Shown here: positions 41,827 to 50,472 of the stretch, piece by piece
How the letters are laid out: each line of letters opens with the position of its first letter
Numbering within the stretch: the first letter of the stretch is position 1
Made by a program: the position numbers and the translations under genes
NCBI GenBank assembly: GCA_052170315.1
Contig: JBQNAT010000010.1
Location: 25,680 to 89,679 of the forward strand
Origin: UBA9732 sp052170315
GTDB taxonomy: Bacteria; Spirochaetota; Spirochaetia; Sphaerochaetales; Sphaerochaetaceae
DNA: 64,000 nt
Reading direction: 5' to 3'
Notes under the pieces: model-generated
Database searches by the model: none
What the model was told of the DNA's origin: nothing
The model's input: the letters and a program-made list of their open reading frames with translations, nothing else

Positions 41827-44514
41827 ATGGAAAAGAACTATGAGATTGTAGACAGCGTTGATTCGCTTGAAGCCTGTATCAGCCGTGTAAGGGCGGCTCA
41901 GAAAAGGTTCGCGTCATTTACACAGGAGCAGGTGGACAGGATTTTCCTTGCTGCCGCAAGCGCCGCGGACATGGCAAGAATTCCCCTTGCGAAGCTTGCT
42001 GTTGAGGAAACCGGAATGGGCATAGTGGAAGACAAGGTCATAAAGAACCACTTCGCCAGCGAATATATTTACAATGCCTACAGAGATGTAAAGACCTGCG
42101 GTGTAATAGAAGAGGATAAAGCTTACGGCTTTAAGAAAATTGCGGAACCCATAGGCCTTATCTGCGCCGTTATCCCGACAACAAACCCTACATCCACAGC
42201 GATTTTCAAGACCCTCATTTCTTTGAAAACCAGAAACGGCATAATCATAAGTCCGCATCCCAGAGCAAAGAAATCCACCATAGAGGCATCCAGAGTAGTA
42301 CTTGAGGCCGCAGTCAGGGCAGGAGCCCCTGAAGATATAATTTCATGGATTGATATACCCAGTCTGGATATGACCAATCTTCTGATGAAGGAAGCCGATA
42401 TCATTCTTGCAACCGGCGGACCCGGAATGGTAAAAGCCGCTTATTCATCGGGAAAGCCGGCCCTTGGCGTAGGACCCGGAAATACTCCGGCAATAATCGA
42501 CGACAGCGCGGATATAGTTCTTGCTGTAAACTCCATTATCCATTCCAAGACCTTTGACAACGGCATGATATGCGCATCCGAACAGTCCGTCATAGTCCTT
42601 GACGGGGTATACGGCAGAGTTAAGGATGAATTTGCCGCGCGCGGATGTTATTTCCTTAACCCGGAAGAAACCGAAAAAGTACGCAAAACCATACTGATAA
42701 ACGGCTCTCTTAACGCGGCCATAGTAGGGCAGAGCGCTTCAAAAATTGCGAAGCTTGCAGGTTTTTCAGTACCCGAGGGAACTAAAATACTCATAGGTGA
42801 AGTGGAATCCGTAGAGCTTTCTGAGGAATTTGCCCATGAAAAGCTTTCACCCGTATTGGCAATGTACAGGGCAAAAGACATTACGGATGCCTTTGAGAAG
42901 GCCGAACATCTTATTGCGGACGGCGGGTACGGGCACACTTCATCTATCTACCTTAACGATACAACAGAAAGGGCTAAGCTTGACGAATTCGCTTCACGCA
43001 TGAAGACCTGCAGAATACTGGTCAATACTCCTTCTTCGCAGGGCGGTATCGGAGATTTGTACAACTTCAGGCTCACTCCTTCTCTTACGCTGGGCTGCGG
43101 CTCATGGGGCGGAAACAGTGTTTCTGAGAATGTGGGTGTAAAGCACCTTGTGAATATCAAGTCCGTTGCGGAAAGGAGAGAAAACATGCTCTGGTTCAGA
43201 ACACCTGAGAAAGTCTATATAAAGAAGGGCTGTCTGCCCGTTGCCCTTGATGAGCTTAAGACCGTTATGGGCAAGAAGAGGGCCTTCATAGTTACCGATA
43301 CCTTCCTGTATACCAACGGTTATACAAAACCCATTACCGACAAGCTTGACCAGATGGGCATTGTACATTCCACGTTCTTTGAGGTTGCGCCCGATCCGAC
43401 GCTTGACTGCGCCATTCGCGGAGCCGAGCAGATGAAGGCCTTCAGACCGGATGTTATAATTGCCCTGGGCGGCGGCTCCGCAATGGACGCCGGAAAGATA
43501 ATGTGGGTTCTTTATGAGCATCCGGAAGCCGATTTCATGGATATGGCAATGCGTTTTGTTGATATCCGCAAGCGTATATACACCTTCCCCAAGATGGGAG
43601 AAAAAGCATACTTTGTAGCAATCCCCACATCTGCCGGAACAGGCTCCGAGGTAACTCCGTTTGCAATTATCACAGACGAAAAGAGCGGTGTGAAGTACCC
43701 TCTTGCAGACTATGAACTTCTTCCCAAGATGGCTATAGTGGATGCGGATCTTCACATGACGGCTCCGAAGGGTCTGACTGCAGCTTCCGGAATTGACGCC
43801 GTTACCCATGCCCTTGAAGCCTACGCGTCGGTTATGGCCACCGATTATACGGACGGCATAGCCCTGCGTGCGCTCAAGATGATTTTTGAGTATCTCCCGC
43901 GCGCCTATGACAACGGGCCAAACGACCCCGAAGCCCGTGAGAAGATGGCTAACGCGGCCACGCTTGCCGGTATGGCCTTCGCAAATGCCTTTCTTGGCGT
44001 ATGTCACTCAATGGCCCACAAGCTGGGAGCCTTCCACCACATAACTCACGGTGTTGCGAACGCTCTTCTGATTGACCAGGTTCTTCGCTTCAACGCAGCC
44101 GAAAAGCCCGTGAAGATGGGAACCTTCCCCCAGTACAGTTACCCGCATACGCTTTCAAGGTATGCCGAGGTCGCGGACTATCTTGAAGTAGGCGGAAAAA
44201 CAGACTCCGAAAAGCTTGATAACCTCATAGCCGCGATTGACCGGCTTAAGGCAAGAGTAGGAATTAAGTCCAGAATTTCCGACTACGCTCCGGATGAAGA
44301 GGATTTCCTTGCGCGCCTTGACGCAATGACCGAACAGGCCTTTGATGACCAGTGCACAGGCGCGAATCCCCGTTATCCGCTTATGAGCGAAATCAAACAG
44401 ATGTATCTCAATGCCTACTACGGCAAAACTTTTACCGAAGTTTCCATGCCTGACGAAAATCAGCTGGGTGCGCGGGATGAAGGAAAACCATCAAAGCGCT
44501 CTGTCAAAAAATAA
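41827..44514 (+). CDS. adhE: Bifunctional acetaldehyde-CoA/alcohol dehydrogenase
   Basis: This 895-residue AdhE has an N-terminal CoA-acylating aldehyde dehydrogenase (about 1-440) with the catalytic cysteine in NGMICASEQS (near 248) and GVGPGNTPAIID. A linker follows, then a C-terminal iron-type alcohol dehydrogenase (about 455-870) with GGGSAMDAGK, IPTSAGTGSEVTPFAI and the iron ligands in CHSMAHKLGAFHHITHG. It turns acetyl-CoA into ethanol with two NADH and forms long spirosomes in most species. GGAG precedes the ATG at 41827; a longer frame from 41791 has no ribosome site. It indicates fermentative growth. It is followed 18 bases later by an APH-family gene, likely in the same transcript. 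Confidence 0.95.
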   Translation: MEKNYEIVDSVDSLEACISRVRAAQKRFASFTQEQVDRIFLAAASAADMARIPLAKLAVEETGMGIVEDKVIKNHFASEYIYNAYRDVKTCGVIEEDKAYGFKKIAEPIGLICAVIPTTNPTSTAIFKTLISLKTRNGIIISPHPRAKKSTIEASRVVLEAAVRAGAPEDIISWIDIPSLDMTNLLMKEADIILATGGPGMVKAAYSSGKPALGVGPGNTPAIIDDSADIVLAVNSIIHSKTFDNGMICASEQSVIVLDGVYGRVKDEFAARGCYFLNPEETEKVRKTILINGSLNAAIVGQSASKIAKLAGFSVPEGTKILIGEVESVELSEEFAHEKLSPVLAMYRAKDITDAFEKAEHLIADGGYGHTSSIYLNDTTERAKLDEFASRMKTCRILVNTPSSQGGIGDLYNFRLTPSLTLGCGSWGGNSVSENVGVKHLVNIKSVAERRENMLWFRTPEKVYIKKGCLPVALDELKTVMGKKRAFIVTDTFLYTNGYTKPITDKLDQMGIVHSTFFEVAPDPTLDCAIRGAEQMKAFRPDVIIALGGGSAMDAGKIMWVLYEHPEADFMDMAMRFVDIRKRIYTFPKMGEKAYFVAIPTSAGTGSEVTPFAIITDEKSGVKYPLADYELLPKMAIVDADLHMTAPKGLTAASGIDAVTHALEAYASVMATDYTDGIALRALKMIFEYLPRAYDNGPNDPEAREKMANAATLAGMAFANAFLGVCHSMAHKLGAFHHITHGVANALLIDQVLRFNAAEKPVKMGTFPQYSYPHTLSRYAEVADYLEVGGKTDSEKLDNLIAAIDRLKARVGIKSRISDYAPDEEDFLARLDAMTEQAFDDQCTGANPRYPLMSEIKQMYLNAYYGKTFTEVSMPDENQLGARDEGKPSKRSVKK

Positions 44515-44532
44515 ACAAAGAGGAGAAGCTAA

Positions 44533-45285
44533 ATGAATTTAAACAACGTTATCGCTGTAAGAAGTGAAAAAAAGATTTACCGAGACGGAGACAGATGCGT
44601 CAAAGTATTCGGGACTTCTTTCTCCAAGGCTGACATTCTGAACGAAGCTCTGAATCAGGCCAGAATCGAAACGACCAACCTGAATGTCCCAAAAATCCTT
44701 GAAGTCTGTATGATTGAAGGAAAGTGGGCCATTGTTTCGCAGTTCATACCCGGCAAAACGCTTGAACAGCTCATGCGGGAAAATCCGGAAAAAAGAAGCG
44801 GATACCTTGAGTTCTTTGTAAATCTCCAGCTTGAAGTCCACAGGCAGAGCTGTCCGCTTCTCACCAACCTCAGGGACAAGATGAAGCGTAAAATCAGCCA
44901 GACAGACCTTGACGCTACGGTAAAGTACGACCTTCACACCCGTCTTGACGGCATGCCCAAACACATAAAGATATGCCACGGAGACTTTAACCCTTCCAAC
45001 ATCATTATTTCCGATGTTGACGGCAAGCCCTATATTATTGACTGGTCCCATGTTACTCAGGGAAACGCATCTGCCGATGTCGCAAGAACATACCTGCTTT
45101 TCTGCCTTGAAGGCGAAAACGAAGAGGCGGAAGAATATCTTGATTTGTTCTGCAGAAAGAGCGGAACGGAAAAACAGTATGTCCAGAAATGGATGCCCAT
45201 AGTTGCCGCTTCGCAGTCCCTTAAAGGCAACGAGCATGAAAGAGCCTTCCTTCTAAGATGGGCAACGGTTACCGATTACGAGTGA
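44533..45285 (+). CDS. APH-fold phosphotransferase (aminoglycoside phosphotransferase/choline kinase-like)
   Basis: This 250-residue kinase-fold protein has the Brenner motif HGDFNPSNIIISD (about 155-167) with catalytic Asp, and the metal-binding IDWSHV (about 174-179). The N-lobe has VKVFGTSFSKADILNEALNQ (in parts). Families with this fold phosphorylate small molecules such as choline, thiamine, methylthioribose, sugars or antibiotics. No resistance context is present, and the many lineage-specific members are of unknown substrate. GAGGAGAAGC precedes the ATG. It ends in a good terminator. Confidence 0.75.
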   Translation: MNLNNVIAVRSEKKIYRDGDRCVKVFGTSFSKADILNEALNQARIETTNLNVPKILEVCMIEGKWAIVSQFIPGKTLEQLMRENPEKRSGYLEFFVNLQLEVHRQSCPLLTNLRDKMKRKISQTDLDATVKYDLHTRLDGMPKHIKICHGDFNPSNIIISDVDGKPYIIDWSHVTQGNASADVARTYLLFCLEGENEEAEEYLDLFCRKSGTEKQYVQKWMPIVAASQSLKGNEHERAFLLRWATVTDYE

Positions 45286-45307
45286 ATTTATAATCATTTT
45301 TATTTGG

Positions 45308-45335
45308 CCGGCGTTCCTGGTAACGTCGGTTTTTC
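45308..45335 (+). terminator. Terminator after adhE-APH
   Basis: An 8-bp stem (45308-45315 with 45322-45329, one G-T pair), a six-base loop and a following run of T. Confidence 0.75.
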
Positions 45336-45415
45336 TTTGCTCTGTCACTTGAAAAGGGTTTGAAAATATGCAGAATATAACATTGAGTTAGCATTCTTTA
45401 ACTTTGGAGCGGTTT

Positions 45416-45757
45416 TTGATTAAAGAAAAGGAACTTGAAGTTGTTTCTCTTATGATAGAAGTCTATTGCCGCGGCAACCACGGCATAGAAGGCGGAATTT
45501 TATGCGGCAACTGCAAAGCTCTTTTTGAATATGTAAAAGAAAGAAGGGAAAAATGCCCGCATGGAGACCTTAAACCCTTTTGCTCAAACTGCAGGATTCA
45601 TTGCTATAAAAGTGACATGAGGGTTCAGATACGTTCAGTGATGCGTTATTCCGGGCCAAGGATGGTGCTTTATCACCCTGTTATTGCCTTAAAGCATCTT
45701 ATTCAGACAAGGAAGCAGATTAAGAAAATGAAACGGGACGGTGAGCGTTGTGATTGA
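45416..45757 (+). CDS. YgbA-type nitrous oxide-stimulated promoter family protein
   Basis: This 113-residue protein is of the YgbA/NO-stimulated promoter family. The conserved cysteines are visible: CRGNHG, LCGNCKALFEYV, KCPHGDLKPFCSNCRIHCY. They may form a metal or redox site. In enterobacteria ygbA is induced by nitric oxide and helps recovery of cysteine/methionine metabolism. The start is taken as TTG 45416, with GGAG at 45406-45409 six bases before it; TTG 45404 in the same frame is the alternative. The gene overlaps the next by 8 bases and so heads an operon with a CydDC-like transporter and an ECF transporter, which is unusual company. Confidence 0.75.
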   Translation: MIKEKELEVVSLMIEVYCRGNHGIEGGILCGNCKALFEYVKERREKCPHGDLKPFCSNCRIHCYKSDMRVQIRSVMRYSGPRMVLYHPVIALKHLIQTRKQIKKMKRDGERCD

Positions 45758-47522
45758 CAGGAAACTTCTTGCCCTGCTGGGAAAAGACGGCAGGCTGATA
45801 GTCTATTCGGTTCTTCTTATGGTATTGGGTTCTCTGTGTAATATAGGCATAACCGCATGCATATGCCGGATTTTCAGTATATTGCAGAATGAAATGCCGG
45901 CGCAGGCAGCGTATTCCGGCTTTTTCACTGCCGGCGCCTTAAAGACCTTCGTCATACCCGCCGTCGCGGCATTGCTGTGCGTACTTATAAGATACGGAGC
46001 CACAAGAGCTTCCGGTGCTGTAACGTCCGTTCTTGGCAGACGCGTAAGAAAAAATCTGAGGGAAAAGGTTTATTCAAAGCTTCTTGTACTTGGAGTAAGG
46101 TCGGCTGACGGCGCTAATATGGCGGGACTTACCCAGATGTCGATGGAAGGTGTGGAGCAGATGGAGCTTTACTATTCCTCCTATCTTCCGCAGTTTTTCT
46201 TTTCCCTGATATCGCCTCTTATCCTTTTTATTATCTGTGTGGGAATTAACCCGAAAGCCGCGGCAGTTCTTCTGGCGTGCGTACCTTTAATTCCAATTTC
46301 AATTGCGGCTGTATCCAAATATGCAAAAAAGATTTTCGCAAAGTACTGGGACAAATATACTTCAATGGGAGATGTCTTCCTGGACAGCATTCAGGGCCTG
46401 AAGGACCTTAAGATATTTCAGGCCGATGCTTTCCAGCACGAAAAAATGAACAGGAGCGCCGAGGAATTCCGCAAAATAACAATGAAGGTTCTTGTCATGC
46501 AGCTTGCCAGTGTGACGATAATGGATATCGTCGCCTTCGGCGGAGCGGGGCTTGGAATCGCCTTTGCGGTAAAAGGCGCCGCTGAAGGCGTTTCATCACC
46601 AATGACGGCTCTGTTTATTGTTCTGACCGCGGTTGAGTTTTTTCTTCCGCTGCGTTCGCTTGGTACCGCGTTCCACGTCGCAATGAACGGAGCAAGCGCG
46701 GGACGCAGGATACTTGCCTTACTTGACGCGAAAGAACCGGATTGGGGAACAGAAAAGCCTGAAAGTTTCGGCATTGCTTTTGAAAATGTAAGTTTTTCCT
46801 ATGACGGTGAACGCGGCGTCCTTAACAATGTCTCTGTTTCGTTTCCCGAACACGGTTTTACCGCAATTGTCGGCGAAAGCGGATGTGGAAAGACTACAAT
46901 GGCAAAGCTGATTACAGGCGCTGTACGGCCGTCATCAGGCTTTGTGCGTATCGGTGGCAAACGGCTTGAAACGCTTTCACGGGACGATTATTACGCAAAC
47001 CTTTCTCTTGTAAGCGTAGAAACCTTTATATTCAACGACACTCTAAGGGCGAACCTTGCGATGGCTGACCCCGAAGCGACGGAAGAACGCATGTACGAAG
47101 TCCTTGAGGAAGTCAGGCTGGATAAGTTTGTAAGAGAAAACGGCGGTCTGGATATGATGATATCAGAGGATTCAGGCAATATTTCAGGAGGGGAAAAACA
47201 GCGCGTGGCTCTTGCCGTTAACCTTCTGAAAAGCAGAAAGATTTACGTATTTGACGAGGCCACAGGCAACATTGATATTGAAAGTGAAAGGATAATAATG
47301 GAGACGGTCTACCGGCTTTCAAAAAAATCCTGCGTTATTGTGATTTCTCACAGGCTTGCCAATGTGACAGAGGCCGACAAAATACTTTACATGGAAAACG
47401 GCGAAATCAGAGAAAGCGGTACGCACAGTTCCCTCATGTCTGCCGCAGGCGGTTATGCAGGTCTTTTCAAGGCTCAGGAAGCATTGGAACATGCCTATCT
47501 CCCGGAGGTTCGCAATGGCTGA
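45750..47522 (+). CDS. ABC exporter-fold transporter, CydD-like half
   Basis: This 590-residue protein has six transmembrane helices (about 1-320) fused to an ATP-binding domain (about 340-590). Motifs: Walker A GESGCGKTT, signature ISGGEKQR, Walker B IYVFDEATGN, and H-loop SHRLAN. The membrane half (EGVEQMELYYSSYLPQFFF, then FFLPLRSLGTAFHVAMNG) resembles CydD of the CydDC exporter of cysteine/glutathione. The start is taken as GTG 45750 because GGTGAG lies 4-5 bases before it; GTG 45741 is possible. It forms a heterodimer with the next gene, which overlaps by 8 bases. Export of a thiol or import of a metallophore are both compatible. Confidence 0.75.
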   Translation: MIDRKLLALLGKDGRLIVYSVLLMVLGSLCNIGITACICRIFSILQNEMPAQAAYSGFFTAGALKTFVIPAVAALLCVLIRYGATRASGAVTSVLGRRVRKNLREKVYSKLLVLGVRSADGANMAGLTQMSMEGVEQMELYYSSYLPQFFFSLISPLILFIICVGINPKAAAVLLACVPLIPISIAAVSKYAKKIFAKYWDKYTSMGDVFLDSIQGLKDLKIFQADAFQHEKMNRSAEEFRKITMKVLVMQLASVTIMDIVAFGGAGLGIAFAVKGAAEGVSSPMTALFIVLTAVEFFLPLRSLGTAFHVAMNGASAGRRILALLDAKEPDWGTEKPESFGIAFENVSFSYDGERGVLNNVSVSFPEHGFTAIVGESGCGKTTMAKLITGAVRPSSGFVRIGGKRLETLSRDDYYANLSLVSVETFIFNDTLRANLAMADPEATEERMYEVLEEVRLDKFVRENGGLDMMISEDSGNISGGEKQRVALAVNLLKSRKIYVFDEATGNIDIESERIIMETVYRLSKKSCVIVISHRLANVTEADKILYMENGEIRESGTHSSLMSAAGGYAGLFKAQEALEHAYLPEVRNG

Positions 47523-49233
47523 AAACAAAATAAAAAATAATTCGTCAGCGGTAAGAAGAAGCGGATTTTTCATTACTACGCGCCTTCTTGCGCTTCTGGG
47601 AAGCCTGTCTTTCATAATAGTACTTGCCGTAATAAACGGAAGCATAGGTTTTCTTTGTTCCATGGGCGTGACTTTCTTCGGGGCGGTAGGCATTGCAAAG
47701 GCGCTTGGTGAAAACATAGGCCTTTCCTATGGCATGATAATTGCTTTCTGCATAGGGTGCGGAGTTCTGCGTGGTTTCCTTCGTTACCTTGAGCAGTACG
47801 GAAACCACTACATCGCATTTCGCCTTTTGGCTGTCCTTAGGGACAAAATTTTCGGCGTGCTCAGAATCCTGTGTCCCGCAAAACTGGAAAACAAACAGAA
47901 AGGCAGCATAATATCAATGATAACATCGGATTTGGAAACTCTTGAAGTTTTCTATGCCCATACAATATCCCCGATTTGCATTGCTGTTGTTGTTTCCGCC
48001 TTTGTGACAATTGCCGTAGGCAAAATCGCGAATTGGTATTTTTCCGCAGCCGCGGTTGTCTCCTATCTTGTTCTGGCCCTGGCCGTTCCCATGGTTTATT
48101 CATCATTAATGAAAAAATCCGGCGTAAGATACAGAGAGCAACTGGCATCGTTCAGCGCATATTTCCTTGACAGCATAAAAGGAATAAGGGAAACGGTTCT
48201 GCTTGGGAATCAGGAGAAAAGAAAGCGTGAGGTAGAGCGCCGCACAAAGGCAATGCTGGAAGAATCGGGAAAGCTTTCTCATGATACCTCAAGGCTTAGG
48301 GCCGTTACAGAGACCTGCGTTTCAGTTTTCAGCCTTGCGGTACTTTTTATCGGGGCTTTTTGCGTAATCAGAGGTTCTCTGAGCCTTGGCAGGGCGGTAA
48401 TCGGAGTTGCCGCGATATTTGGCAGTTTCGGACCGGTAGTCGCAATTGCGTCTCTCCCCGGAAATCTTGCGCAGACCTTCGCGAGCGGAGACAGGGTAAT
48501 AAAACTTTTGGATGAAAAGCCTCAGGTTGTTCCCGTTACGTCCGGCCATGACTTTGATTTCCATGAACTGAAGGTTGAAAACCTATCCTTCGGATATGAC
48601 AAGGAAAGCATCCTCCGTGACATATGCCTCCATGCGGGACAAGGGGAAATCATCGGAATCTCAGGTTCCAGCGGAAGCGGTAAATCAACGCTGCTGAAGC
48701 TTCTTCTTCGCTTCTGGACAAAAGAAGAAGGCTCTATACTGTATGACGGTTCCGATATAGAAAATATAAATACGGAAAGCCTTTACCGCAACGTCACAAT
48801 GGTAAGCCAGAACACCTATCTGTTTGATGAAACAATAGAATACAATCTTAGAATCGCAAAGCTTGATGCAACTCGGGAAGAACTTGAAAAGGCCTGCCAT
48901 ATGGCGTCCGTCCACGATTTTATCATGTCTTTGCCTCAGGGCTATTCTTCAAGGGTAGGTCTTTTGGGTGACAGTCTGTCTGCCGGTGAACGACAGCGCA
49001 TAGGACTTGCAAGGGCTTTTCTCAGAGGAAGCAAACTCATTCTTCTGGACGAGCCCACAAGCAACGTTGACAGCATGAATGAAGGCATAATTTTAAAATC
49101 GCTTTCAACGCAGAAAAAAGATAAAAGCATAATCCTTGTTTCTCACAGGGAATCCACCATGTCAATTGCGGACAGGGTGTACAAAATGGATAACGGAATA
49201 ATAAAAGAATCGGGAAGGAAAGAAAATGACTGA
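47515..49233 (+). CDS. ABC exporter-fold transporter, CydC-like half
   Basis: This 572-residue partner of the previous gene has a membrane domain (about 1-320) and an ATP-binding domain (about 345-572) with Walker A GSSGSGKST, signature LSAGERQR, Walker B LILLDEPTSN and H-loop SHRES. The signature Ser/Ala change (LSAGE instead of LSGGQ) is a common variant in such pairs. GGAGG before 47515 supports that start over the upstream frame. It overlaps both neighbours by 8 bases. The segment after the third helix (LETLEVFYAHTISPICIA) resembles CydC. Together with the ECF genes it may form a two-step transport route for one compound. Confidence 0.75.
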   Translation: MAENKIKNNSSAVRRSGFFITTRLLALLGSLSFIIVLAVINGSIGFLCSMGVTFFGAVGIAKALGENIGLSYGMIIAFCIGCGVLRGFLRYLEQYGNHYIAFRLLAVLRDKIFGVLRILCPAKLENKQKGSIISMITSDLETLEVFYAHTISPICIAVVVSAFVTIAVGKIANWYFSAAAVVSYLVLALAVPMVYSSLMKKSGVRYREQLASFSAYFLDSIKGIRETVLLGNQEKRKREVERRTKAMLEESGKLSHDTSRLRAVTETCVSVFSLAVLFIGAFCVIRGSLSLGRAVIGVAAIFGSFGPVVAIASLPGNLAQTFASGDRVIKLLDEKPQVVPVTSGHDFDFHELKVENLSFGYDKESILRDICLHAGQGEIIGISGSSGSGKSTLLKLLLRFWTKEEGSILYDGSDIENINTESLYRNVTMVSQNTYLFDETIEYNLRIAKLDATREELEKACHMASVHDFIMSLPQGYSSRVGLLGDSLSAGERQRIGLARAFLRGSKLILLDEPTSNVDSMNEGIILKSLSTQKKDKSIILVSHRESTMSIADRVYKMDNGIIKESGRKEND

Positions 49234-49795
49234 AAGCAATTCCGGCAGATTTAAAATAAAAGATATCGTATTTTTGGCACTTATATCAGCAGCCACAATC
49301 TGTACCTGTGCGGTAATGCCGCTGGTTGCCTCTCTGCAGCCTGTTGTGTTCGGCATAGCGCAGGCGGTAACGGGACTGCAGATTTCGATTTTCTTTTCCA
49401 TAGGACTTTCTAAGGTCAGAAAACCCGGCTCTCTTTTACTTATGGCTTTTTTTACCGCCATTATTCAATTGATGATGGCTCCGCCTATGTTTTTTTCAAG
49501 CATGTTCAACGGCATATTACTGGAACTTCTTGTTTGGCTCATTTTTAAAGGCTACGAGAAAGACTGTGCTGTTTTTTTCGCCGCCGCTATGTACAACCCC
49601 CTGTCTCTTCCTTTTAACTATCTGTTCAACCGCTTTGTAAACGGGCCTGATTCCGCTCTTGTGAAGGTTGCCGACAATGCTCCGTGGGCTGCAGTCGGAA
49701 TGACCATAGCCGTAATTGCAATTTCAGTAATCGGAACATTTTTGGGAATGAAGATAGCCAGAGAACTGAAAAAATCGGGAGTTTTGAAGAAGTGA
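49226..49795 (+). CDS. ECF transporter S component (MptD/Trep_Strep family)
   Basis: This 189-residue integral membrane protein has about six helices. The sequence (IKDIVFLALISAATICTCAV, AQAVTGLQISIFFSIGLSK, MYNPLSLPFNYLF) fits the substrate-binding S component family named from Treponema and Streptococcus (MptD type). S components bind a vitamin or metal-chelate and associate with the T and A subunits. The substrate for this family is not known. The gene overlaps the ABC gene before it by 8 bases and the T component after it by 4 bases (GTGA). Confidence 0.75.
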   Translation: MTESNSGRFKIKDIVFLALISAATICTCAVMPLVASLQPVVFGIAQAVTGLQISIFFSIGLSKVRKPGSLLLMAFFTAIIQLMMAPPMFFSSMFNGILLELLVWLIFKGYEKDCAVFFAAAMYNPLSLPFNYLFNRFVNGPDSALVKVADNAPWAAVGMTIAVIAISVIGTFLGMKIARELKKSGVLKK

Positions 49796-50472
49796 CTCAC
49801 TTTCTTTCCGTAAAACGTCCGATTTATCCGCTTATAAGCCTTGCTTCATCATGCCTGATTCTTGTTTTCGGTCTTGTAAAAGCAAAGAACCCCAATACGC
49901 TGTATCTTCTTGCGGGTTTCTGGCTTTTGATGGCTGTATTCGGTTATATAAAACCGTGCCTTGCCGTCTTGCCGGTTTCAGCCGTACTTTGTGCGGTTTT
50001 CTGCTCCCTTACATATTTTATTTCAGGGCGAAAAACGGAAACCCTGTCCGCGGCAGCACGAATTCTGGCCGTTTGCGTATCCGTCATTCCCGGTCTTGGG
50101 CTTTCTCCCGTCTGCCTTGTCCGCAGTTTCTCAAAAATAAAGATTCCCAGAATCCTGACACTGGGTCTGATGATAACCCTTACGTTTTTTCCTCTTCTGA
50201 AAATGGAAATGCACCATGTACGCGAAGCTATGAAAACAAGAGGAGCCGGAAGCCTTTTAAACCCGCGTGTCTTGTACAGGGCCTTCCTTATACCGCTTAT
50301 GACGCGTCTTGTAAACATATCCGATACCCTTGCGCTAAGCGTGGAAACCCGTGGTTTTACCATGGACAGAAGTGCATTCAGCGTCTATAAAACAATTGAT
50401 GTCGGTATAAGAGATATTTTATTTATCACTATTCTGATTTCAGGGATTGTTCTGTTTTCGGTGGCAATATGA
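49792..50472 (+). CDS. ECF transporter T component (CbiQ family)
   Basis: This 226-residue membrane protein has four to six helices and, near 140-175, the two coupling motifs of T components: an LxEAMxTRGxG-type helix (REAMKTRGAGSLLNPRV) and a VETRGF helix (SVETRGFTMDRS). These Arg-Gly motifs contact the ATPases. GTG 49792 overlaps the S component stop. It transmits ATP hydrolysis to toppling of the S component. The end overlaps the ATPase start by four bases. Confidence 0.85.
   Translation: MTHFLSVKRPIYPLISLASSCLILVFGLVKAKNPNTLYLLAGFWLLMAVFGYIKPCLAVLPVSAVLCAVFCSLTYFISGRKTETLSAAARILAVCVSVIPGLGLSPVCLVRSFSKIKIPRILTLGLMITLTFFPLLKMEMHHVREAMKTRGAGSLLNPRVLYRAFLIPLMTRLVNISDTLALSVETRGFTMDRSAFSVYKTIDVGIRDILFITILISGIVLFSVAI

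Noticed and set aside
43102..44007. Long minus-strand frame (about 300 residues) inside adhE
   Set aside because: It is the antisense shadow of a strongly conserved gene with no motif of its own.
44533..45285. Antibiotic resistance kinase
   Set aside because: Only the general APH fold is visible; no resistance or mobile context and no close match to known resistance enzymes by eye.
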